Positions 7,124-15,970 are shown, counted from the first letter of the stretch. The stretch: 64,000 nt of DNA from JAAFIM01 sp964467315 (GCA_964467315.1 CAYXSA010000006.1:10255-74254); one strand, 5' to 3'. Notes: generated by a model from the letters alone, not told the origin. Program-made: numbers and translations.

Positions 7124-8453
7124 ACATATAGAGTTCGTCTTTGATGGATTGGGGTAAATCTGTCAGACCGAGATATTCGGCAAGTTGTTGCTCTGTGCGC
7201 TGGGCGGCTTCGTCGTAGCCTTGTGCCTTGAGTACGTGATAAGACTGTATAAAGCTTTCCACTGTCGAATTACGCGCAGGCGTATGCATAATCTCCGATA
7301 CAGCCGTACTATAGTCTATGCCGTATATGCCTTCTACGATTTCGTTGCTGTAGTGGTTATTTTCGTTGGTAGAAAGTTGGATAATGCGCTGCTTGTCGGC
7401 GTACTCGCCGCTGGTTTTTAGGTTGGTGAGGACTAAGGGCGAATGCGTAGTAAGAATGAACTGCATCTCTGGGAAGGTGCGCGAGAATCGCTGTACTACC
7501 TCCTGCTGTAGGCTGGGGTGTAGGTGCAAATCAACTTCATCTATAAAGACGATGCCGCCGCTTTCGCGTTTTGCCCCATTGAGCGTGCAAGCACGAAAAG
7601 CCAAATCTAAAACTATCGAAAATAGACGTTTATAGCCTTGAGGCAGCATCTCAAAAGGCATAGACCGCCCGTCTTGGAACACAAATTCTATTCCTTTGAA
7701 AAATCTTAAAAAAGCAATTTGAAATCTTTGAGCTATTCCGTTTGTAGGATAATCAACTAATGGGGCTGTAAAATCCTTTATCTTTTTTTCGATAAAATTT
7801 AGTTCTTCTTCAAAAGCCAGCATAGTAGGGTCTTTTGCAAGTGCATCAGAATGCTGTAAATGTTCTTTCCATGGCAAAATAGACATTTTTAGTTGTTCAT
7901 AACGCTTTATCCAAAAAGGTATGTAGTTAAATTGGCTAGCCCAGTCACTATAAGCAAAATTACGAGGAAGCACAGGCAAAAAACGCAAATGCTCTATTAC
8001 TCTTGCTTTCTGCCATTTGTCCGATGTGACGTTGGGATATGCATCAGAATAGTATGCAAACATGGGCATAAATGGGAAGCCAGTTTGTTCATAGTGTTGC
8101 TTGATAAACTTGGGAAAATCTGATTTTAGTATGTCGCTATTATTTTCACTTATTTTTGCACTTTCCCAATGTAGTGTTTTATCTTGAAATATTGCCCAAG
8201 TTTCGATTATAAGCGGAGATTTAAATTTACGTTCTCGACCATCAAAAAAGGAGTCATATAAATTAAAACCGTAAGGTCCATTATTGAGTTGATTTTCCGC
8301 AAGCAAGCGAGAAAGCGACTTGCGCAGCGCAGAAAGCACATTCGATTTGCCAGAGCCGTTTACGCCGATGAGTATATTTACGTGGCTGGCAAATTCTATT
8401 TCGTAGTCCTCAAAACAGCGATAATTGGTAAAATGGGCTTTGGTGATGTGCAT
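7110..8453 (-). CDS. ptuA: AAA ATPase, PtuA-like (Septu defence ATPase)
   Basis: SMC/ABC-type ATPase of about 447 residues. It begins MHITKAHFTNYRCF; Walker A is GVNGSGKSN near residue 28, Walker B is FIDEVDLHLHP, and the switch His is in TTHSP, as in OLD/RecF-like ATPases with a long inserted helical region. In Septu the PtuA ATPase complexes with PtuB, and this gene is the first of the operon ahead of the HNH gene. The frame is open 46 codons further upstream, but that stretch runs into a repeat remnant; the ATG at 8453 gives the conserved N-terminus. A C-terminal TOPRIM domain is not evident. Confidence 0.78.
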   Translation of the reverse strand: MHITKAHFTNYRCFEDYEIEFASHVNILIGVNGSGKSNVLSALRKSLSRLLAENQLNNGPYGFNLYDSFFDGRERKFKSPLIIETWAIFQDKTLHWESAKISENNSDILKSDFPKFIKQHYEQTGFPFMPMFAYYSDAYPNVTSDKWQKARVIEHLRFLPVLPRNFAYSDWASQFNYIPFWIKRYEQLKMSILPWKEHLQHSDALAKDPTMLAFEEELNFIEKKIKDFTAPLVDYPTNGIAQRFQIAFLRFFKGIEFVFQDGRSMPFEMLPQGYKRLFSIVLDLAFRACTLNGAKRESGGIVFIDEVDLHLHPSLQQEVVQRFSRTFPEMQFILTTHSPLVLTNLKTSGEYADKQRIIQLSTNENNHYSNEIVEGIYGIDYSTAVSEIMHTPARNSTVESFIQSYHVLKAQGYDEAAQRTEQQLAEYLGLTDLPQSIKDELYMYDND

Positions 8454-8555
8454 GATATCGGGATTATGGCAAAATGTAAAAATGCGTGAGCGGGTGGAAG
8501 GGCGCGTGCGCTTTGCGCACGCGGTATGCGCCAAAGGCGCGTACTGAAACCCTGC

Positions 8556-8602
8556 AACACGCGACCGCGCCGCCTTTAGCGGCGCGGGCACGCCAAAAAA
8601 AA
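8556..8602 (-). repeat. Interspersed modular repeat, copy 3 (half copy)
   Basis: Only the first hairpin (CCGCGCCGC/GCGGCGCGG) and the GGGCACGCC-plus-A-run end survive. It separates the ptuA-like gene from the M1 peptidase gene. Confidence 0.65.
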
Positions 8603-8611
8603 CGATAAAAA

Positions 8612-10486
8612 TTACTTCTTCGCAGGGACGTAGAGATTATTGCCGCGTTTGTAATCGGCGAGGCGATTGGTCGGGTCGATGCTAATTTTTCGCACTTTCG
8701 ACTGCTGCACGGGTATCATCAATTCGTATTTGGGGTGCGTCCAGCGCCAGTCGGGCAAAATGACGCGCCGCCCGCCGTAGAGTCCTTCTGCCTTTTTTTC
8801 ACCGCGCATGAGGTCGAGCGGAATGTAATAGAGCATCTCGACGGTTTGCCCTTTTGCGTCCTCGTACTCGACGACCAAATCTATAGGCATGGGGAATTTG
8901 CCGATGCGCTCCAAAATGATTTTTGTTTCCGTGCTGCCTTCTTCGCCTGTGATTTCTTTGACGGCGTAATCGATAAATTGAATGCTATTGACGAAGTATT
9001 CCTTGTACCAATCGAGTTCCAGCCCGCCGCTCGCCTTTTCCATGATGCGGATAATGTCGTTGGGGTTGGGGTGGCGAAAGCGCCAAACATTGTAATAATC
9101 AAGCATTCCTTTATCAAAAGCCTCTTTGCCGATGATGTATTCCATTTGGTGCAAAAACACTTCGCCTTTGGAGTAAGCAGCCTGCCCGTAGGCGGTATTG
9201 GACTGAAAATGGTCGGCGTGTGTGCTGAGGGGCTCTTCGATTTTTTGCTCAATGAGCGCAAAATAGCCCTTGTAGGCGCTTTCGTGTATGGTCGCCTGAT
9301 TGGTGTTGGGGAATAGGTACGCCATGACGACGGCGCTGGCGTAGGAGGTGAAACCCTCGTCCATCCAAGAATGTAGGCTCTCGTTGGTTGCCATGAGCAT
9401 CTGATACCAATTGTGCATGAGTTCGTGCACCATCACGCCGACGAGGCTACCGATATTGCGCCGTCCTGTGATGAGGGTGCACATGGGGTATTCCATGCCG
9501 CCGTCGCCGCCTTGTATGAAGGAGTATTGGCGGAAGGGATACACGCCGTAGCGGTTTTGTATGAATTTGAAGGCATTGACCATATAGGGTTGCGCCTTTT
9601 TCCAAGTTTCTTTGTGTTCGGCTTCGTCTTGATAGAGAAAATGTATTTTGATGGTATCATTGAGGTCGACGACATCGTGAATATAATCTCTATCTGCGCC
9701 CCAAGCGAAATCATGCACATTGGGCGCGACGAAATGCCAAGTGAGTTTTTCGGCTTTGGGGTCATTGACGACCTTAGCGCCTGTGTCTTCGTAGCCGCAG
9801 CCAATTTCGTTGGGATTTTGCAGGTAGCCCGAAGCGCCGATGATATAATTGCGGTCTATCTTTATTTTTACATCAAAATCGCCCCAGATGCCGTAAAATT
9901 CGCGCCCGACATAAGGGTTGGCGTGCCAGCCCTGCTCGTCGAAATTGCACATTTTCGGATACCATTGGGTCATGGAGTAGTCTACGCCTTCGGAGCTATT
10001 GCGCCCAGAGCGGCGGATTTGCAGGGGGACTTGAGCCTCAAATTCCATGTCGAAGGTATCCACGCCGCCTGCGGGTATGGGGCGGGCGAGATTGACCTCT
10101 AAGATGCTTTCGTTGACCAAAAAATTCAGCGGCGTACCGCTTTGGCGCAGGGAGCGCACGTTTTGGTAGCCGATTTCATCGGGTTTGAGCTTGCTGATGC
10201 GGCTGGCTACGCGCATATCGGGGTCGTTGATGGTGCGCGAGCGTACATCCATCATGCTACCAGGCTGGAAGGCGTTAAAATAGAGATGATAGAAAACGCG
10301 GTCGAGGCTTTCGTTGGAATTGTTGTATAAAACGATGCGCTGTTTGCCTTTGAAGCGATGCGTTTTTACGTCCATATCGATTTCCATCGCATAACTGATG
10401 CGCATTTGCCAGCGTTCTTGTTGGGCTTGGGTCGAGGAGGAGGCGCAGAGTAGGAGCGCCAGAAGGATAATTGGGGAGTACTGCAT
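8612..10486 (-). CDS. M1-family metallopeptidase (aminopeptidase N-like), secreted
   Basis: Zinc peptidase of about 624 residues. A signal peptide is visible at the N-terminus (MQYSPIILLALLLC..., cleavage after TQAQ). The zinc site is VHELMHNWYQ with the third ligand Glu in WMDEGF 19 residues later; the substrate loop is GGMEYP, a variant of GAMEN. Family members cut N-terminal residues from peptides; this Bacteroidota type is probably periplasmic or at the surface. The ATG at 10486 is chosen because the longer frame (to 10528) encodes only 7-bp tandem repeat DNA. A -7 box TAACTTTG lies upstream at 10633-10640. Confidence 0.88.
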   Translation of the reverse strand: MQYSPIILLALLLCASSSTQAQQERWQMRISYAMEIDMDVKTHRFKGKQRIVLYNNSNESLDRVFYHLYFNAFQPGSMMDVRSRTINDPDMRVASRISKLKPDEIGYQNVRSLRQSGTPLNFLVNESILEVNLARPIPAGGVDTFDMEFEAQVPLQIRRSGRNSSEGVDYSMTQWYPKMCNFDEQGWHANPYVGREFYGIWGDFDVKIKIDRNYIIGASGYLQNPNEIGCGYEDTGAKVVNDPKAEKLTWHFVAPNVHDFAWGADRDYIHDVVDLNDTIKIHFLYQDEAEHKETWKKAQPYMVNAFKFIQNRYGVYPFRQYSFIQGGDGGMEYPMCTLITGRRNIGSLVGVMVHELMHNWYQMLMATNESLHSWMDEGFTSYASAVVMAYLFPNTNQATIHESAYKGYFALIEQKIEEPLSTHADHFQSNTAYGQAAYSKGEVFLHQMEYIIGKEAFDKGMLDYYNVWRFRHPNPNDIIRIMEKASGGLELDWYKEYFVNSIQFIDYAVKEITGEEGSTETKIILERIGKFPMPIDLVVEYEDAKGQTVEMLYYIPLDLMRGEKKAEGLYGGRRVILPDWRWTHPKYELMIPVQQSKVRKISIDPTNRLADYKRGNNLYVPAKK

Positions 10487-10490
10487 ATAG

Positions 10491-10526
10491 TTACGAGTTA
10501 CGAATGACGAATGATGAATGACGAAC
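10491..10526. repeat. 7-bp tandem repeat at the M1 peptidase start
   Basis: Heptamers of the types TTACGAG and AATGACG, partly degenerate, begin 5 bases upstream of the start codon and lie in the 5' leader. Confidence 0.7.
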
Positions 10527-10545
10527 ACGAAGTGAACGCGAAGCG

Positions 10546-10625
10546 CATAGTACTTGCTACCACTGCCGCCTTAAGGCGGCATAGTACCTACGACACAATG
10601 CACAACTTGCACATAAAGCACAACC
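10546..10625 (+). repeat. Second interspersed repeat family, copy a
   Basis: It contains ATACTTGCTACC-like sequence, a GCCGCC/GGCGGC hairpin, CATAGTACCTA and ACATAAAGCACAACC. The same order recurs at 12321-12380 and, reversed, at 20918-20988. Confidence 0.65.
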
Positions 10626-10629
10626 GTAA

Positions 10630-10659
10630 TTGCAAAGTTAGGCTTTTTTTGTATTTTTG
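10630..10659 (+). promoter_or_regulatory. Promoter of the DUF6913-like gene
   Basis: TTG (10630-10632), a gap of 19, then TATTTTTG (10652-10659). A strong ribosome-binding sequence AAGGAGG lies at 10668-10674, 15 bases before the ATG, which is rare in this phylum. Confidence 0.7.
10633..10640 (-). promoter_or_regulatory. Divergent -7 box for the M1 peptidase
   Basis: The minus strand reads TAACTTTG directly beside the -33 TTG of the plus-strand promoter, so the two polymerases cannot bind at once. Confidence 0.5.
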
Positions 10660-10689
10660 CGCCGCCTAAGGAGGGGCTAAATCAGCATT

Positions 10690-11274
10690 ATGGGATTATT
10701 CGACAGCATTCGCAAGGTTTTTTTTCAGCGCGAGCAGCAGCGAAAGCAGCAAGGGCAGACGCATCTGCGTAGGCGTTTTTTACGCTTTGCCGACTGCCGT
10801 GCGGTAGGTTTTTTGCTCGATGCGAGCGATGCCGATACGCGCCTGCCTTTGTGGCTCTTTGCGCGGGAGCTGGCTGCAGGGGGCAAAAAAGTTGCCGTTT
10901 TGATGTATTTCGATGGTAAAGATTTGCCCGCCGAACTCGCCTCCGAAGCCGAACGCCGCCTCACAGGCTGCGAATATCAGTTCTTCACGCATAAAGACTT
11001 ATCTTGGTCGCGCCTGCCTCAAGGCGAGCAAATAGAGCGATTTATACAGCAAACTTACGATTGGCTTTTAGTGCCCAAACTTGCCGCTCATGCGCAGTTG
11101 GATTTTCTCGCTGCCGCTTCACCCGCCGCTATGCGTATTAGCTGTTACACGGGGGGAGAGCAAGATGTAGAGCCCTACGATTTTTTCGCCGCTTTGCCCC
11201 AGACCGCTTCCAGCCTGCCGCCTTATATTCAAGCCCTGCGGCAGCTGCTGCATATTCCCACAGAGGTTGTTTAG
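10690..11274 (+). CDS. DUF6913-like protein
   Basis: Cytoplasmic protein of 194 residues with no signal or membrane segment. The basic N-terminus (MGLFDSIRKVFFQREQQRKQ) is followed by a Rossmann-like alternation, VGFLLDASDADTRLP and KKVAVLMYFDGKD, and the motif DWLLVPK. This resembles, from memory, the small Bacteroidota-specific DUF6913 family, whose function is not known. It lies upstream of the GGGPS gene on the same strand, separated by a large 7-bp-repeat hairpin, so co-transcription may be reduced. A strong promoter and ribosome-binding site precede it. Confidence 0.65.
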   Translation: MGLFDSIRKVFFQREQQRKQQGQTHLRRRFLRFADCRAVGFLLDASDADTRLPLWLFARELAAGGKKVAVLMYFDGKDLPAELASEAERRLTGCEYQFFTHKDLSWSRLPQGEQIERFIQQTYDWLLVPKLAAHAQLDFLAAASPAAMRISCYTGGEQDVEPYDFFAALPQTASSLPPYIQALRQLLHIPTEVV

Positions 11275-11277
11275 GTA

Positions 11278-11367
11278 ATGAGTAGTAAGTAGCAGGTAGT
11301 AAGTAGTAAGATTTTTTACGCTCCTACTACCTACTACTTACTACCTACTACTTACTACCTACTACCT
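11278..11367. repeat. Inverted pair of 7-bp repeat tracts forming a long hairpin
   Basis: The left arm (11278-11310) is built from TAGTAAG/TAGCAGG heptamers and the right arm (11323-11367) from their complement CTACTTA/CTACCTA. About 28 bases can pair around a short T-rich loop. It starts 3 bases after the DUF6913-like stop and ends 20 bases before the GGGPS start. Confidence 0.75.
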
Positions 11368-11387
11368 CGCCCGTATGCAAATCCAAT

Positions 11388-12122
11388 ATGTACCAACGAT
11401 TTTTGCAGAGTCAACAAAGGGAGGCGCAAGCCTGTTTTTGCCTGTTGATAGACCCCGATAAACTCAGCTTGCGCGAGGCGGATAGCATCGTCGAACTAAG
11501 CCAAAAGGCAGGCGTGGACTGCTTTTTTATAGGCGGCAGCCTCTTAGTCAATGACCAACTCGATGCCCTGCTGATGCGCATACGCCAGCAATGCAATATC
11601 CCGCTCGTGCTGTTCCCAGGCAGCTCGCGTCAACTTAGCCATCGCGCCGATGCGCTCTTGCTTTTATCGCTAATTTCGGGGCGCAACGCCGAATTGTTGA
11701 TAGGCAAACACGTCGAAGCCGCCCCATTTTTGCGCGCTTCGGGGCTGGAAATCATGCCGACGGGCTATATGCTCATCGATGGCGGCGTAGCGACCTCCGT
11801 GTCTTACATGAGCAACACGGTGCCCATTCCCGCCAATAAAAACGATATTGCCGCCTGCACCGCGCTCGCGGGCGAGCTTTTGGGGCTAAAACTAATCTAT
11901 ATGGACGCAGGCAGCGGCGCGCAAAAGCCCGTTTCCGACGAAATGATACGCACCGTAGCCCAAACCGTCAGCCTGCCGCTCATCGTCGGCGGGGGCATAC
12001 AAAAGCCCGAAACTGCCGCCGCCAAAGTGCGGGCGGGCGCTCATGCCCTCGTCGTGGGCAACGCCATCGAGAAAGACCCCAGTCTGATACTCGATATAGC
12101 CCAAGCCGTACATTTTCCTTAA
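11388..12122 (+). CDS. Geranylgeranylglyceryl/heptaprenylglyceryl phosphate synthase
   Basis: TIM-barrel prenyltransferase of 244 residues that joins a polyprenyl diphosphate to sn-glycerol-1-phosphate, the first committed step of archaeal-type ether lipids. Family landmarks: LLIDPDK near residue 20, FIGGS, LFPGSS, EIMPTGYMLIDGG, YMDAGSGA and the phosphate loop IVGGGIQKPE. The length is usual. Close homologues are known in Bacteroidota, where the lipid product is not well defined. The ATG at 11388 is the only start that retains the conserved N-terminal helix. The stop is followed 11 bases later by a copy of the interspersed repeat. Confidence 0.88.
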   Translation: MYQRFLQSQQREAQACFCLLIDPDKLSLREADSIVELSQKAGVDCFFIGGSLLVNDQLDALLMRIRQQCNIPLVLFPGSSRQLSHRADALLLLSLISGRNAELLIGKHVEAAPFLRASGLEIMPTGYMLIDGGVATSVSYMSNTVPIPANKNDIAACTALAGELLGLKLIYMDAGSGAQKPVSDEMIRTVAQTVSLPLIVGGGIQKPETAAAKVRAGAHALVVGNAIEKDPSLILDIAQAVHFP

Positions 12123-12133
12123 ATTTAAGTTTT

Positions 12134-12223
12134 CTTTTTTTGGGCGTGCCCCCGCGCCGTTGGCGCGGGGTCGGGCTATCCGTTGCAGCGCCTTGCGGCG
12201 CTTCCACTGCTATCCCTCACGCA
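12134..12223 (+). repeat. Interspersed modular repeat, copy 4 (forward)
   Basis: First hairpin CCCCGCGCC/GGCGCGGGG, then GTCGGGCTATCC, a short imperfect cassette (GCGCC/GGCGC) and CTATCCCTCACGCA. Confidence 0.85.
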
Positions 12224-12233
12224 TTGGCGCGAC

Positions 12234-12272
12234 CGAATGACGAATGACCTCTAACTAATGACGAAAACGAAC
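12234..12272. repeat. 7-bp tandem repeat (AATGACG type)
   Basis: Heptamers AATGACG, partly degenerate, follow repeat copy 4. The 379-bp gap before the DUF4270 gene otherwise holds only the second-family repeat at 12321-12380. Confidence 0.6.
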
Positions 12273-12320
12273 GGCGAAGCCCTCCGCGAAGCGAAGTTAA
12301 CGCGAAGCGAATGACAAATA

Positions 12321-12380
12321 ATACTTGCTACCGCTGCCGCCGCAAGGCGGCATAGTACCTATACATAAAGCACAACCTTA
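12321..12380 (+). repeat. Second interspersed repeat family, copy b
   Basis: Matches copy a: ATACTTGCTACC, hairpin GCCGCC-GCAA-GGCGGC, CATAGTACCTATACATAAAG and CACAACC. Confidence 0.7.
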
Positions 12381-12501
12381 TACAGAATACCCATAATCGT
12401 AACTTGTAACTCCCAACGAACATAGCCATATAGCCGTTTTGCTTTGGGCTGCGCTGCCCCTGCTGCTGCGCTTTTTTTCTTTTTGTGCCATTATCAAAAC
12501 T

Positions 12502-13809
12502 ATGAATATACAAATGCGTGCCCTGCTGCTATTGGCGGTGCTGGGTTTTTCGGCTGGCTGCAGCGATACGACGGAATTGGGCTTATCGCTCGTAGAGCAA
12601 GAGCGCTCCAATGTACTCTTTACCGATACTTTAACGATGGATATGTCCGTCGTCGAAACGATGCCTTTTTCTACGACCTCGCCCTCGCGCTGGCTCTGCG
12701 GTGCTTATGAAGACCCTGTTTTCGGTACTTCACAGGCGGGTTTTTACTGCAATTTTCGCGTGCCGACGACGAATGTAGTTTTTCCGACTGCCACTGTCGA
12801 TTCGCTCGTTTTGACGCTCGTTTATGATACGCTGGGGCATTACGGCTCTATCCTCACCCAGCCCAACGCCCAAACTTGGGAGGTTTTTGAGCTGTCGGAA
12901 GCTATGTCGGCAAGCGCTACCTATCGCTCCAATGCTACTTTTGCCCTCAAATCGCAGCCCCTCGCCGATAATGTCGTCTTCACGCCCAATTACAAAGACA
13001 GCGTACAAATCGACACCACCCGCCTGCCCGCACACCTGCGCATACGCTTAGACGATAATTTTGCGCAGACCCTGCTCACACCCACCCAAAGCGACGCATA
13101 CACCACCAACAATAATTTCAAAACCTATTTCAAAGGCATATACATCCGCCCCGTCGCAGGCGCAGCCAACGATGCTATCGTCCGCTTCTTGCCCAAATCG
13201 GCGCATACCAAACTCACCCTCTATTACACCGACCGCAGTGGCACTACCCCCATCGCCAAAACCTTTAGCTTCCTCACCGATACGGATGCCGAATCCGTCG
13301 TAAACACCACACACGATTACACAGGCACAGAGGTATTAAGCAATAACCCTACGGACTCCCTCGTTTACCTGCAAGGTATGAACGGTGTAGGCATACGCCT
13401 CCAATTCCCCACCCTCCCCAACCTGGGACGCATCGTCGTCAATAAAGCCGAAATACAACTACAGTCGCCCTTCTCCGAAGATAGCACCCGACCCATTCCG
13501 CCCCAGCTCGTCGCCGCCGAAAAATTGGACACCACCTACGAACTCGCCGATGATATTATTACCTCCCTACAGCGTACAGGCACGTATATCCTCTTCGGGG
13601 GCTCGCGCCAAACCATGACCCAAAGCCTCTTCCGCTACCGACTCAATGTATCCGAATACTTCCAGCGCATCGCCGACGGAGCAATCGCCGATAGCTCCAT
13701 GTATATACAGGCTGTAACCGTACTCGAACCGTATCGGCTGATTTTGACCAACCAAAGACATAGCTCCTACACGGCAAAACTCCTGCTGACGTACACGAAA
13801 ATAGATTAA
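12502..13809 (+). CDS. DUF4270 family lipoprotein
   Basis: Exported lipoprotein of about 435 residues (lipobox FSAGC, Cys20). The mature start SDTTELGLSLVEQE and the pattern of short beta segments with Tyr and Asp match the DUF4270 family of Bacteroidota, which is commonly encoded beside glmS and glycogen synthase, as here (glmS follows). Function unknown; the cell-surface location is inferred. Start chosen at 12502 (MNIQMRALLLL); the longer frame to 12439 lacks a signal peptide. The first ~450 bases use G/T-ending codons and the remainder C/A-ending codons. Confidence 0.8.
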   Translation: MNIQMRALLLLAVLGFSAGCSDTTELGLSLVEQERSNVLFTDTLTMDMSVVETMPFSTTSPSRWLCGAYEDPVFGTSQAGFYCNFRVPTTNVVFPTATVDSLVLTLVYDTLGHYGSILTQPNAQTWEVFELSEAMSASATYRSNATFALKSQPLADNVVFTPNYKDSVQIDTTRLPAHLRIRLDDNFAQTLLTPTQSDAYTTNNNFKTYFKGIYIRPVAGAANDAIVRFLPKSAHTKLTLYYTDRSGTTPIAKTFSFLTDTDAESVVNTTHDYTGTEVLSNNPTDSLVYLQGMNGVGIRLQFPTLPNLGRIVVNKAEIQLQSPFSEDSTRPIPPQLVAAEKLDTTYELADDIITSLQRTGTYILFGGSRQTMTQSLFRYRLNVSEYFQRIADGAIADSSMYIQAVTVLEPYRLILTNQRHSSYTAKLLLTYTKID

Positions 13810-13852
13810 GGCGGCAGTTTCCTAAATTTTATAGCAAAACGCTTTATGATAA

Positions 13853-13988
13853 ATTGCGTGAGGGATAGTAATGTAGAGCCGTAGCATGCTACGGCTCGCA
13901 ATGAATAGCCCGACCCCGCGACAGTAGAGCCGTAGCATGCTACGGCTCCCGCGCCAACGGCGCGGGTCGCGGGGGCACGCCCAAAAAA
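13853..13988 (-). repeat. Interspersed modular repeat, copy 5 (reverse, two identical cassettes)
   Basis: The GCATGC-centred palindrome with arms GAGCCGTA occurs twice, at 13876-13897 (second-hairpin position) and 13927-13948 (inserted beside the first hairpin CCGCGCC/GGCGCGG). It lies between DUF4270 and glmS. Confidence 0.85.
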
Positions 13989-14019
13989 TATAAAATTATT
14001 CCACCAACCATATAATTAT

Positions 14020-15864
14020 ATGTGCGGAATCGTCGCCTATATCGGCACTCAAGAAGCCTATCCTATCGTGATGAAAGGCTTGCAACGTTTGGAATATCGC
14101 GGCTACGATAGCGCGGGCGTAGCCCTTATCGCCCAAGCGGGAGATATGCGCGTATTCAAACAAAAGGGCAAGGTAAAAGAACTCGCAGAAGCCGCTAAAA
14201 ATAGCGATACCAGCGGCACGCGCGGCATGGGACATACGCGCTGGGCTACGCACGGCGAACCCAATAACGTAAATGCGCACCCGCATACCTCTGGCAATGG
14301 CAACCTCGCCATTATCCACAACGGTATCATAGAAAATTATCATGTCCTGCGCACCGCACTGGAGCGCGAAGGGCATCGTTTTGAGAGCGATACGGATACC
14401 GAAATCCTCGTTCACCTCATCGAAGAAATCCAGCTAAAAGAAGCCGCCAGCCTCGAAGAAGCCGTGCGCATCGCCCTTTCTCGCGTGGTCGGCGCTTATG
14501 CCATCGTGGTCATGGAGCGCAGCGAACCCGATAAAATCGTAGCCGCCCGCAAAGGTAGCCCCCTCGTTTTGGGCGTAGGCAATAACGAATTGCTGCTTGC
14601 CTCCGACGCTTCCCCCATCGTAGAATACACCAAAAACGTGGTCTATCTCAACGACGAAGAAATCGTTGTACTCCGACCCAACGGACAATTTCAGATAAAA
14701 ACCATCGACGACGAGCTGCAAACGCCCTTCATTCAGCACCTCGATATGGAACTCGAGGCAATAGAAAAGGGCGGGTTTCCGCATTATATGCTCAAAGAAA
14801 TCCACCAGCAGCCCCAAACCATCGCCGATGCCATGCGCGGACGGCTCAACGTGCAGCAGGGCATCATCACGCTCGGCGGGGTCGTCGAATACGAAAATGC
14901 GCTAAAAAACGCCAATCGCATCATCATCGTCGCTTGCGGGACTTCCTACATCGCGGGACTTATCGGCGAATATCTTTTGGAAGACTTGGCGCGCATACCC
15001 ACAGAAATCGAATACGCCAGCGAATTCCGCTATCGCAACCCCATCGTCGGCGATAAGGACATCGTTATAGCCATCTCCCAATCGGGCGAAACCGCCGATA
15101 CGCTCGCCGCTTTAGACCTTGCCCGCGACCGCGCCGCCCTGACTTATGGCATCTGCAACGTCGTCGGCTCTTCCATCGCACGCGCTACGCACGCGGGTTC
15201 GTACATACACGCAGGTCCCGAAATTGGCGTAGCCTCCACCAAAGCCTTCACAGGGCAGGTTACTTTGCTGACGCTCATGGCGCTACAGCTCGCCCAAAAA
15301 CGCGGCACTATCTCCATGTCCTACTATTTCCAACTGCTCGGCGAGCTGGAAAACATACCCGCCAAAGTGCAAAAAGTGCTGGAAAGCGACGCAAAAATAA
15401 AGTACATCGCCTCCCTCTGGAAGGACGCACCCAATGCGCTCTATCTGGGGCGCGGCTACAATTTCCCCGTCGCTTTAGAGGGTGCGCTCAAACTCAAAGA
15501 AATCTCCTACATACACGCCGAAGGCTACCCCGCCGCCGAGATGAAACACGGCCCCATCGCGCTCATCGACGAAAATATGCCCGTCGTAGTGATAGCTACC
15601 AACGACAGCACCCGCGACAAGGTCATCAGCAATATACAAGAGGTCAAAGCGCGCAAGGGCAAAATTTTGGCTATCGTCAAAGAAAACGACCCCGATATAC
15701 CGCAGATGGTCGACCATTTTATCGAGATACCCGACACCGCCGAGCCGCTCACGCCCCTACTTTCGGTCATTCCGCTCCAATTGCTCGCCTACCATATCGC
15801 CGTGCTGCGCGGCTGCAACGTCGACCAACCGCGCAACCTCGCCAAATCTGTAACGGTAGAGTAA
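14020..15864 (+). CDS. glmS: Glutamine-fructose-6-phosphate aminotransferase (isomerizing)
   Basis: It makes glucosamine-6-phosphate from fructose-6-phosphate and glutamine, the first step of UDP-GlcNAc synthesis. It is full length at 614 residues. The N-terminal glutaminase begins MCGIVAYIG with the Cys2 nucleophile; two SIS sugar-isomerase domains follow (ACGTSYIAG near residue 307, ISQSGETADT near 350, and LGRGYNFPVALEGALKLKE near 470), and the C-terminal DQPRNLAKSVTVE matches the family end. I see no glmS ribozyme upstream; the 210-bp gap is mostly repeat copy 5. Confidence 0.97.
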   Translation: MCGIVAYIGTQEAYPIVMKGLQRLEYRGYDSAGVALIAQAGDMRVFKQKGKVKELAEAAKNSDTSGTRGMGHTRWATHGEPNNVNAHPHTSGNGNLAIIHNGIIENYHVLRTALEREGHRFESDTDTEILVHLIEEIQLKEAASLEEAVRIALSRVVGAYAIVVMERSEPDKIVAARKGSPLVLGVGNNELLLASDASPIVEYTKNVVYLNDEEIVVLRPNGQFQIKTIDDELQTPFIQHLDMELEAIEKGGFPHYMLKEIHQQPQTIADAMRGRLNVQQGIITLGGVVEYENALKNANRIIIVACGTSYIAGLIGEYLLEDLARIPTEIEYASEFRYRNPIVGDKDIVIAISQSGETADTLAALDLARDRAALTYGICNVVGSSIARATHAGSYIHAGPEIGVASTKAFTGQVTLLTLMALQLAQKRGTISMSYYFQLLGELENIPAKVQKVLESDAKIKYIASLWKDAPNALYLGRGYNFPVALEGALKLKEISYIHAEGYPAAEMKHGPIALIDENMPVVVIATNDSTRDKVISNIQEVKARKGKILAIVKENDPDIPQMVDHFIEIPDTAEPLTPLLSVIPLQLLAYHIAVLRGCNVDQPRNLAKSVTVE

Positions 15865-15873
15865 AGATTTTTT

Positions 15874-15961
15874 ATTTTTTTGGCGTGCCCGCCGCGCAAA
15901 AAGGCGCGGCGGTCGGGCTTTTTGAGCCGTAGCATGCTACGGCTCTACAATCCCTCACGCT
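15874..15961 (+). repeat. Interspersed modular repeat, copy 6 (forward)
   Basis: First hairpin CCGCCGCGC/GCGCGGCGG, block GTCGGGCT, GCATGC-type cassette with arms GAGCCGTA, end TCCCTCACGC. Confidence 0.85.
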
Positions 15962-15970
15962 AAAATATGG

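Noticed and set aside
6290..8453. Retron with PtuAB effectors
   Set aside because: No reverse transcriptase or msr/msd-like inverted repeat is present near the pair; a methyltransferase occupies the third position instead.
9413..10102. Plus-strand frame of 229 residues opposite the M1 peptidase
   Set aside because: Antisense to a gene with a complete zinc site; no recognisable features.
13810..14019. glmS ribozyme upstream of glmS
   Set aside because: The gap is taken up by modular repeat copy 5, and no ribozyme core was recognised; such ribozymes are mainly found in Gram-positive bacteria.
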